DNA from: Aeromicrobium stalagmiti
Lineage (GTDB): Bacteria; Actinomycetota; Actinomycetes; Propionibacteriales; Nocardioidaceae
Assembly (NCBI RefSeq): GCF_013283745.1
Contig: NZ_JABSTZ010000002.1
Span: 372,001-436,000 of the forward strand
Direction of reading: 5' to 3'
Length of the DNA: 64,000 nt
Shown piece by piece: positions 58,606 to 64,000 of the stretch. The stretch's first letter is position 1, and each line of letters opens with the position of its first letter. The notes under the pieces were generated by a model that searched no databases, was not told the DNA's origin, and saw nothing but the letters and a program-made list of their open reading frames with translations. A program made the translations under genes and the position numbers.

Positions 58606-61536
58606 ATGACGGAGACGGTCAACGGGCCTTCGGGGACCCCGCGCAAGACGGCTGGCAAGGCTGCACCCAAGGGCCTCAAGATCCAGCGCGTCTACACGAC
58701 CGAGGGGGTGCACCCGTACGACGCCGTCACCTGGGAGCGTCGCGACGTCGTCCAGACCAACTGGAAGACCGGCGAGAACGTCTTCGAGCAGCGCGGCGTC
58801 GAGTTCCCCGACTTCTGGAGCGTCAACGCCTCCACGATCGTCACGACCAAGTACTTCCGTGGCGCCGTCGGCAGCCCCGAGCGTGAGCAGAGCCTGCGCC
58901 AGCTGCTCGACCGCGTCGTCCTGACCTACACGGCCGCTGGCCGCGAGCACGGCTACTTCCTCAACGAGGGCGACGCCGAGATCTTCGAGCACGAGCTGAC
59001 GCACATGCTCCTGCACCAGGTCTTCAGCTTCAACAGCCCGGTGTGGTTCAACGTCGGCACGTCGAGCCCCCAGCAGGTCAGCGCCTGCTTCATCCTCGCG
59101 GTGGATGACTCCATGGACTCGATCCTCAACTGGTACAAGGAGGAGGGCCTGATCTTCAAGGGCGGCTCCGGCGCCGGCCTCAACCTGTCCCGCATCCGTT
59201 CGTCCAAGGAGCTGCTCCGCTCCTCCGGTGGCACGGCCTCGGGCCCCGTCTCCTTCATGCGCGGTGCTGACGCGTCCGCCGGCACCATCAAGTCCGGTGG
59301 CGCCACGCGTCGCGCGGCCAAGATGGTCGTCCTGGACGTCGACCACCCCGACATCGAGGAGTTCGTGGCGACCAAGGCCAAGGAGGAGGACAAGATCCGC
59401 GTCCTCCGCGACGCCGGCTACGACATGGACCTCGGCGGCGCCGACATCACCTCGGTGCAATACCAGAACGCCAACAACTCCATCCGCGTCAACGACGAGT
59501 TCATGCAGGCCGTCGAGGACGGCAAGGAGTTCGGCCTCCGCGCCCGCACCACCGGCGAGATCATCGAGACCGTCGACGCAGTCAAGCTCTGGAAGGACAT
59601 CGCGCAGGCCGCCTGGGCGTGCGCCGACCCCGGCATCCAGTACGACGGCACGATCAACGACTGGCACACGTCGCCCGAGGCCGGACGCATCACGGCGTCC
59701 AACCCGTGCTCCGAGTACATGCACCTCGACAACTCGAGCTGCAACCTCGCCTCGCTCAACCTGCTGAAGTTCCTCAAGGACGACGGCTCGTTCGACACCG
59801 AGACGTTCGTCAAGGCGACCGAGTTCATCATCACCGCGATGGACATCTCGATCTGCTTCGCCGACTTCCCGACCGAGGCCATCGGTGACACCACGCGTGC
59901 CTACCGCCAGCTCGGCATCGGCTTCGCCAACCTCGGCGCGCTGCTCATGGCGTCCGGCCTGGCGTACGACTCCGACGGCGGCCGCGCCCTCGCCGGTGCG
60001 ATCACCTCGCTGATGACCGGTACGTCCTACCGTCGCTCGGCCGAGCTCGCCGGCGTCGTCGGCGCCTACGACGGCTTCGCCCAGAACGCCTCGGCGCACG
60101 AGCGCGTCATGCGCAAGCACCAGGCCGCCAACGACGAGATCCGCACCGTCCACGGCATGGACATCGCCGTGCACCGCGCCGCTGCCGCCCAGTGGGCCGA
60201 CAACCTCAAGATCGGCTCCAAGAACGGCTGGCGCAACAGCCAGGCCTCCGTCCTCGCGCCGACCGGCACCATCGGCTTCATGATGGACTGCGACACGACC
60301 GGCATCGAGCCGGACTTCTCGCTGGTCAAGTTCAAGAAGCTCGTTGGTGGCGGCTCGATGCAGATCGTCAACCAGACGATCCCGTTCGCGCTCAAGAAGC
60401 TCGGCTACACCGGCGAGACCATCGAGGCGATCGTCGAGTACATCTCCGAGAACGGTCACGTCGTCGACGCGCCCGGCCTCAAGACCGAGCACTACGAGAT
60501 CTTCGACACCGCCATGGGCCAGCGCTCCATCAAGCCCATGGGCCACGTCAAGATGATGGCTGCCTGCCAGCCGTTCCTGTCCGGTGCCATCTCCAAGACG
60601 GTCAACCTGCCCGAGACCGCCACGGTCGAGGAGATCGAGGACGTCTACTTCCAGGGCTGGAAGCTCGGCCTCAAGGCGCTCGCGGTCTACCGCGACAACT
60701 GCAAGGTCGGCCAGCCGCTGTCCGACGGCAAGGGTGCCAAGGAGTCGGGCTCGACCAAGGTCGAGGAGGTCGTCCGCGAGGTCATCGTCGAGAAGCCGAT
60801 CCGTCGTCGTCTGCCGAAGTCGCGCCAGTCGATCACGACGTCGTTCTCCGTCGGTGGAGCCGAGGGCTACATGACCTCGGGCGCCCACGAGGACGGCTCG
60901 CTCGGCGAGATCTTCATGAAGCTCGGCAAGCAGGGCTCGACCCTCGCCGGCATGATGGACGCCTTCTCGATCGCGATCAGCATCTCGCTGCAGTACGGCG
61001 TGCCGCTGGAGACGTTCGTCAGCAAGTTCACCAACATGAAGTTCGAGCCCGCCGGTCTGACCGACGACTCCGACATCCGCATGAGCCAGTCGATCATGGA
61101 CTACACGTTCCGTCGACTCGCCCTGGACTACCTGGACTTCGACACCCGCTCGGCTCTCGGCATCTTCTCGGCCGACGAGCGCCAGCGCTACCTCGACACC
61201 GGCTCCCACCAGCCGGTCTCCAACGGTGGCACCACAGCAGCCGAGCTCATCGAAGAGCCCGTCTCGGCCCCCAGCGGCAAGGATTCGGCCCCTAGCGACG
61301 AAGTCGCGGGAGGGAGCGCAGCGACCGAAGGGGCAATCCACCTCTCCGGTGACAGCCACCAGGCATCGGCCTCCAAGCCCGCGCCGGCCACCGCCCACAC
61401 GAGCGCCGAGCTCCTGGAGTCCCTCACCGGCTCCGCGGTCGACTCCCCGCTCTGCATGACCTGCGGAACCAAGATGCGCCCCGCTGGCTCCTGCCACGTG
61501 TGCGAGGGCTGCGGAAGCACCAGCGGCTGCAGCTGA
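58606..61536 (+). CDS. nrdJ: adenosylcobalamin-dependent ribonucleoside-diphosphate reductase, class II
   Basis: A 976-residue class II reductase that makes deoxyribonucleotides with coenzyme B12 and no oxygen need. AAGGAG precedes ATG 58606. The fingerprint is present: substrate Cys161 (SACFILAVDDSMDSI), the thiyl-radical Cys368 and Glu370 in NPCSEYMHL, second redox Cys378-type SSCNLASLN, and a C-terminal redox tail CMTCGTKMRPAGSCHVCEGCG. Residues about 892-912 come from a palindromic REP-like element inside the linker (see the repeat entry). The ATP-cone is absent. A strong terminator follows. Confidence 0.96.
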   Translation: MTETVNGPSGTPRKTAGKAAPKGLKIQRVYTTEGVHPYDAVTWERRDVVQTNWKTGENVFEQRGVEFPDFWSVNASTIVTTKYFRGAVGSPEREQSLRQLLDRVVLTYTAAGREHGYFLNEGDAEIFEHELTHMLLHQVFSFNSPVWFNVGTSSPQQVSACFILAVDDSMDSILNWYKEEGLIFKGGSGAGLNLSRIRSSKELLRSSGGTASGPVSFMRGADASAGTIKSGGATRRAAKMVVLDVDHPDIEEFVATKAKEEDKIRVLRDAGYDMDLGGADITSVQYQNANNSIRVNDEFMQAVEDGKEFGLRARTTGEIIETVDAVKLWKDIAQAAWACADPGIQYDGTINDWHTSPEAGRITASNPCSEYMHLDNSSCNLASLNLLKFLKDDGSFDTETFVKATEFIITAMDISICFADFPTEAIGDTTRAYRQLGIGFANLGALLMASGLAYDSDGGRALAGAITSLMTGTSYRRSAELAGVVGAYDGFAQNASAHERVMRKHQAANDEIRTVHGMDIAVHRAAAAQWADNLKIGSKNGWRNSQASVLAPTGTIGFMMDCDTTGIEPDFSLVKFKKLVGGGSMQIVNQTIPFALKKLGYTGETIEAIVEYISENGHVVDAPGLKTEHYEIFDTAMGQRSIKPMGHVKMMAACQPFLSGAISKTVNLPETATVEEIEDVYFQGWKLGLKALAVYRDNCKVGQPLSDGKGAKESGSTKVEEVVREVIVEKPIRRRLPKSRQSITTSFSVGGAEGYMTSGAHEDGSLGEIFMKLGKQGSTLAGMMDAFSIAISISLQYGVPLETFVSKFTNMKFEPAGLTDDSDIRMSQSIMDYTFRRLALDYLDFDTRSALGIFSADERQRYLDTGSHQPVSNGGTTAAELIEEPVSAPSGKDSAPSDEVAGGSAATEGAIHLSGDSHQASASKPAPATAHTSAELLESLTGSAVDSPLCMTCGTKMRPAGSCHVCEGCGSTSGCS
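61281..61340. repeat. REP-like palindromic element in frame inside nrdJ
   Basis: Nested arms: GGATT-cg-GCCCCT on the left (61281-61293) and AGGGGC-AATCC on the right (61329-61339), with an inner hairpin GCGAC-gaa-GTCGC (61295-61307) and GAGCGCAGCGAC (61314-61325). The core AGCGACgaaGTCGC differs in one base from AGCGACgtaGTCGC at 19546-19559. The 60 bp are translated as 20 residues (SAPSDEVAGGSAATEG region) in the linker before the C-terminal cysteines. Confidence 0.7.
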
Positions 61537-61550
61537 CCAAGCAGTGAACG

Positions 61551-61586
61551 TGGATGAGCCCCGACCGGAAGGTCGGGGCTCATCCA
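61551..61586 (+). terminator. terminator of nrdR-nrdJ
   Basis: TGGATGAGCCCCGACC / GGTCGGGGCTCATCCA, a perfect 16-bp stem with a GGAA tetraloop, 14 bases after the nrdJ stop. Confidence 0.9.
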
Positions 61587-61642
61587 CAGACACCCCCAGT
61601 TCAATCCCAGCAGCTGTCCGAGGCGAGGAATAAGGTTCGAAC

Positions 61643-62938
61643 ATGAGCTCGAAAGACCCAGCCTTCACCTTCATCGACCTCTTCGCCGGCATCGGTGGCT
61701 TCCATGCCGCGCTCAGTGCGCTGGGCGGCGAGTGCGTCTACGCCTCCGAGATCGACGAGGCGGCTGCGAAGATCTACCAGCACAACTGGGAGATGGAGGT
61801 CCACGGCGACATCGTCCCGGAGACTGACCCGGTCGTGAAGGTCCCGAAACACGATGTCCTCGCGGCCGGCTTCCCGTGCCAGCCGTTCTCCAAGTCTGGG
61901 TTCCAGCGGGGGATGGACGAGGCCCGCGGCACGTTGTTCTGGAACATCTGCCGCATCCTCGAGGAGCACCGCCCGTCGCTGGTGCTGCTCGAGAACGTCC
62001 GCAACATCGCCGGACCGCGACACGCCCACGAGTGGGACGTCATCATCCGCAGCTTGCGCGACCTCGGCTACCAGGTCTCGTCGACGCCGGCGGTCTTCTC
62101 GCCGCATCTTCTGCCGCCGTGGATGGGAGGCGCCCCCCAGGTCCGCGAACGAGTCTTCATCGTCGGCACCTACGTCGGCGACGAGACTGCTTGGGACGAG
62201 GTCGATCCCATCGTCACCAACAAGCCGGTCGGCTCCTGGAACCCACAGGACTGGCGCCTGTCGGAGATCCTCGAGGCAGAGGACGAGATCGTCGACCGGG
62301 CCAACTTCGACCTCACGCCCGCCGAGCAGACCTGGGTCGCGGCCTGGGCCGACTTCGTGCGTCGGTTCCGCGAGCTCGATATCCCGAAGTTGCCCGGCTT
62401 CCCGATCTGGGCTGATGCCTTCGTCCACGAGGACGACCTCGTCATTCCTGACGAGACGCCGGCCTGGAAGGCAAACTTCCTCCGCAAGAACGCGGAGTTC
62501 TACACCCAGTACCGCACTGTGATCGACGCTTGGCGCGACGCGCACGATCACCTTGCAGGCTTCCCTCCGTCGCGTCGCAAACTCGAGTGGCAAGCCCAGG
62601 ACGCCGCGACCCTGGCCGAGTGCATCATGCACTTTCGTCCGTCCGGCATCCGGGTCAAGAAGGCCACGTACGTGCCCGCGCTGGTGGCCATCACGCAGAC
62701 GACGGTCCTCGGCAGTCCACTCCGCCGCATCACTCCTCGCGAGGCGGCGCGCCTCCAGGGCCTGCCTGAGTCCTACGAGTTTCCCGGCCAGCCAGACTCG
62801 GCGACTTACAAGCAGTTGGGCAACGGCGTAAACGTTGGCGTGGTCCGCCACGTGGCTCGAGTCCAGATGGCCCGTTCCGGCGACCGATGGGCACAGGTCG
62901 CCGCGTCAGCCGGCGTGACGGACAGCGTCACGGCCTGA
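61643..62938 (+). CDS. C5-cytosine DNA methyltransferase
   Basis: A 431-residue Dcm/M.HhaI-type enzyme that methylates cytosine C5. Motif I FIDLFAGIGGFHAAL at residues 9-23, motif IV with catalytic Cys80 (GFPCQPFSKSG), motif VI ENVRN near 111, motif VIII QVRERVFIVG near 164 and motifs IX-X (REAARLQGLP near 363, QLGNGVNVGV near 387). The region between VIII and IX, about 190 residues, is the target-recognition domain, longer than in HhaI; it resembles type II m5C enzymes. A TAAGGT -10 lies six bases before ATG 61643. It overlaps the convergent Vsr gene by 11 bp. Restriction partner not certain. Confidence 0.92.
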   Translation: MSSKDPAFTFIDLFAGIGGFHAALSALGGECVYASEIDEAAAKIYQHNWEMEVHGDIVPETDPVVKVPKHDVLAAGFPCQPFSKSGFQRGMDEARGTLFWNICRILEEHRPSLVLLENVRNIAGPRHAHEWDVIIRSLRDLGYQVSSTPAVFSPHLLPPWMGGAPQVRERVFIVGTYVGDETAWDEVDPIVTNKPVGSWNPQDWRLSEILEAEDEIVDRANFDLTPAEQTWVAAWADFVRRFRELDIPKLPGFPIWADAFVHEDDLVIPDETPAWKANFLRKNAEFYTQYRTVIDAWRDAHDHLAGFPPSRRKLEWQAQDAATLAECIMHFRPSGIRVKKATYVPALVAITQTTVLGSPLRRITPREAARLQGLPESYEFPGQPDSATYKQLGNGVNVGVVRHVARVQMARSGDRWAQVAASAGVTDSVTA

Positions 62939-63350
62939 GGAGTTCTACGATCCGCTCAGCCGACTGGTCCGGATCTTCGTGCTCCCAGACGCGGACGACT
63001 CGCCACCCGTGGTTTGCCAGGATGGGGTTCGTGTCGGCGTCACCTTCCTGCTTGCGAGCGATATTCCAGTCCCACCACTCACGCTTGGTCTTGGGCTGAG
63101 TCGCCTGCTCCAGGTACCCGTGTTGGCAGCAACCGCCGACTAAGACGGCGACCTTCGCCTGCGTGAAGGTGATGTCGACCCTTCTTCGCCGGCTTCCCGG
63201 CATGCGAGCCTTTACCCGAGACCGGAGTCCTCGGCCGTGCGGCGCCCGCCGCAGGGCCATCTCGGGCGCAATGCTCGAGCGACGGAACGGCGACATCTTT
63301 TGAGACAACGCTCCGCCGGGCGGCACACGATCCGGCTCCTTCTCAGCCAC
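62928..63350 (-). CDS. very-short-patch-repair (Vsr)-like endonuclease, divergent
   Basis: A 140-residue Vsr-family protein. PEMALRRAPHGRGLR near 29-43, the catalytic-Asp segment RRVDITFTQAKVAVLVGGCC near 57-76, the KREWWDWNIARKQEGD helix near 88-103 and VVRVWEHEDP near 118-127 follow the family order. Usual Vsr reads VDGCFWHGC here; this one reads VGGCCQHGY, so one Cys ligand and the intercalating aromatic are replaced. Vsr nicks T:G mismatches from deaminated m5C and is typically paired with a C5 methyltransferase as here. Activity is uncertain because of those changes. Confidence 0.8.
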   Translation of the reverse strand: MAEKEPDRVPPGGALSQKMSPFRRSSIAPEMALRRAPHGRGLRSRVKARMPGSRRRRVDITFTQAKVAVLVGGCCQHGYLEQATQPKTKREWWDWNIARKQEGDADTNPILANHGWRVVRVWEHEDPDQSAERIVELLRP

Positions 63351-63377
63351 GTGCTCACAGCTGCTCGGCCGAGGATG

Positions 63378-63671
63378 TCAGCCCAGCAGTTTCTCTACGG
63401 CTCTTCGGATCTGTCGAAGACCTTCGAGGGTGACGGTCGAACCGCCAGCCGACGGTGTCCCTCTGCTGTCGAAGAATGTGGAGTCGTAAGGGAGGTTGGC
63501 AGTGGTGACAATTCTCTGAGCTTGCTGGGGCATGGACCCATTCGGATCGATGCCCAGACGAATGCAGGTACCGTCAAAAAGCGCCTTGTACACGGACGAG
63601 CCGCTACCGCGTCCCGGGTCTGGAATGCCGACAAGCTTCGAGATTGCCGTGATCTCTGATTCTTTGCTCAT
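63378..63671 (-). CDS. unknown small protein next to the methyltransferase-Vsr genes
   Basis: 97 residues from ATG 63671 (MSKESEITAISKLVGIPDPG); the open frame continues upstream, but that part is compositionally unlike a protein. It reads GIPDPGRGSGSSVYKALFDGTC, then IRLGIDPNGSMPQQAQRIV, and ends VTLEGLRQIRRAVEKLLG. No family recognised. The position between a Vsr-like nuclease and the next, edge-cut gene suggests it is part of the same restriction or repair island. Confidence 0.55.
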   Translation of the reverse strand: MSKESEITAISKLVGIPDPGRGSGSSVYKALFDGTCIRLGIDPNGSMPQQAQRIVTTANLPYDSTFFDSRGTPSAGGSTVTLEGLRQIRRAVEKLLG

Positions 63672-63802
63672 GGGTAGCATCTTAGAACTCCGCGCCGTGG
63701 CACGGGACCCTGATCGGTGCCGGTCGGCCGGCAGGAGCCGGGTCTCCCAGAAACGGACTTGGTCGGGCATCTCTAGAAGGATGGAAAGGTCGGCGGCAAT
63801 CG

Positions 63803-64000
63803 ATGAACGATGGTGGTTGGAAGAAGAGAGACCTTCCGTTTCTGATCGGAGATGCTCTGGGAACTGGCGTGGATGACCCAGCGTCCTGGGTGTCCCCGGG
63901 TGACACCGTCGAAGTCGCTTGGCACGAGGCCGTCGGGACTGCGTGCGCCGTCTTTTACAAGCCGACAAAGCATCGGCACATGAAGGAGCTGCTTCGCACG
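63803..64000 (+). CDS. start of an unknown gene cut by the window edge
   Basis: An open frame runs from ATG 63803 to the end of the window, 66 codons with no stop. It reads MNDGGWKKRDLPFLIGDALG, then SWVSPGDTVEVAWHEAVG, TACAVFYKPTKHRHMKELLR. Codon use and amino-acid composition look like a genuine protein, with less G/C at third positions than core genes. GGAAAGG lies 13 bases upstream. Family not recognised; it is divergent from the preceding unknown gene and may be a restriction or defence component. Confidence 0.55.
   Translation, partial: MNDGGWKKRDLPFLIGDALGTGVDDPASWVSPGDTVEVAWHEAVGTACAVFYKPTKHRHMKELLRT

Noticed and set aside
58471..61692. A 1073-codon open frame antisense to nrdJ
   Set aside because: It mirrors NrdJ codons, has no recognisable motifs and lies fully opposite a highly conserved gene.
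1..64000. tRNA, rRNA or prophage genes
   Set aside because: No cloverleaf with a GGTTCGAAT-type T-loop, no rRNA-like stretch and no integrase, capsid or terminase gene was seen while reading both strands.

Overview
The window is a 64 kb stretch of high-GC chromosomal DNA from an actinomycete. The gene order ftsK, pgsA, cinA/pncC, clgR-like, DUF3046, recA, recX, miaB ... extradiol-like protein, miaA, dapF, hflX ... lexA, LysM protein, nrdR, nrdJ is the conserved actinobacterial recA-lexA neighbourhood. Together with codons dominated by G/C at the third position, many GTG starts and many apparently leaderless promoters, this points to the Propionibacteriales, most likely Nocardioidaceae (Nocardioides or Aeromicrobium type). 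The family-level assignment is inference.

Layout. 1-1.33 kb: the end of one sirohydrochlorin-chelatase-like gene and a complete paralogue behind a GlnR-type site (siroheme/nitrogen context). 1.33-1.65 kb: a short-repeat array. 1.65-8.5 kb: division and recombination block (FtsK, phosphatidyltransferase, PncC, XRE regulator, RecA with SOS box, RecX). 8.5-12.8 kb: PadR regulator diverging from a six-Asp-box beta-propeller, then small enzymes and a secreted lipase resembling Candida antarctica lipase B. 12.9-18.4 kb: MiaB, a lipoprotein, a secreted S33 tripeptidyl peptidase, DinB-like and YCII proteins. 18.5-19.7 kb: an SOS-box-driven DUF222 gene whose HNH half is broken by a cluster of small hairpins. 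19.8-25.4 kb: an export operon (MMPL permease fused to an ABC-type ATPase domain, then a YhgE/Pip permease) under a divergent TetR. 25.4-36.4 kb: small genes, then miaA-dapF-hflX, a TDT transporter with LysR regulator, and a DinG-like helicase. 36.4-40.4 kb: two tandem paralogous large secreted proteins of unknown role, then galE. 41.4-44.8 kb: LexA and a LysM membrane protein behind three LexA-box-like sites, with an SDR and a BrkB-type protein. 45-50.2 kb: M20 amidohydrolase, lipoprotein PBP, membrane protein, glutamine amidotransferase. 50.2-54.4 kb: secreted proteins, Dps and a GlsB-type protein. 54.5-57.6 kb: SRPBCC protein, two tandem zinc-ribbon paralogues and a DnaB-like ATPase with an altered P-loop. 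57.6-61.6 kb: NrdR-regulated B12-dependent ribonucleotide reductase. 61.6-64 kb: start of a restriction-modification or repair island (C5-cytosine methyltransferase, Vsr-like nuclease, two unknown genes, one cut by the window edge).

Functional themes. DNA-damage response dominates: LexA-box-like sites lie before recA, lexA (shared with an SDR), the LysM gene and the DUF222 gene. Three repeat families are visible: the array before ftsK, a 57-bp repeat before miaB and before an HhH-GPD gene, and REP-like hairpins found both in the broken DUF222 gene and in frame inside nrdJ. No tRNA, rRNA or CRISPR array was seen. All positions and motif matches were read by eye; no database search was run.
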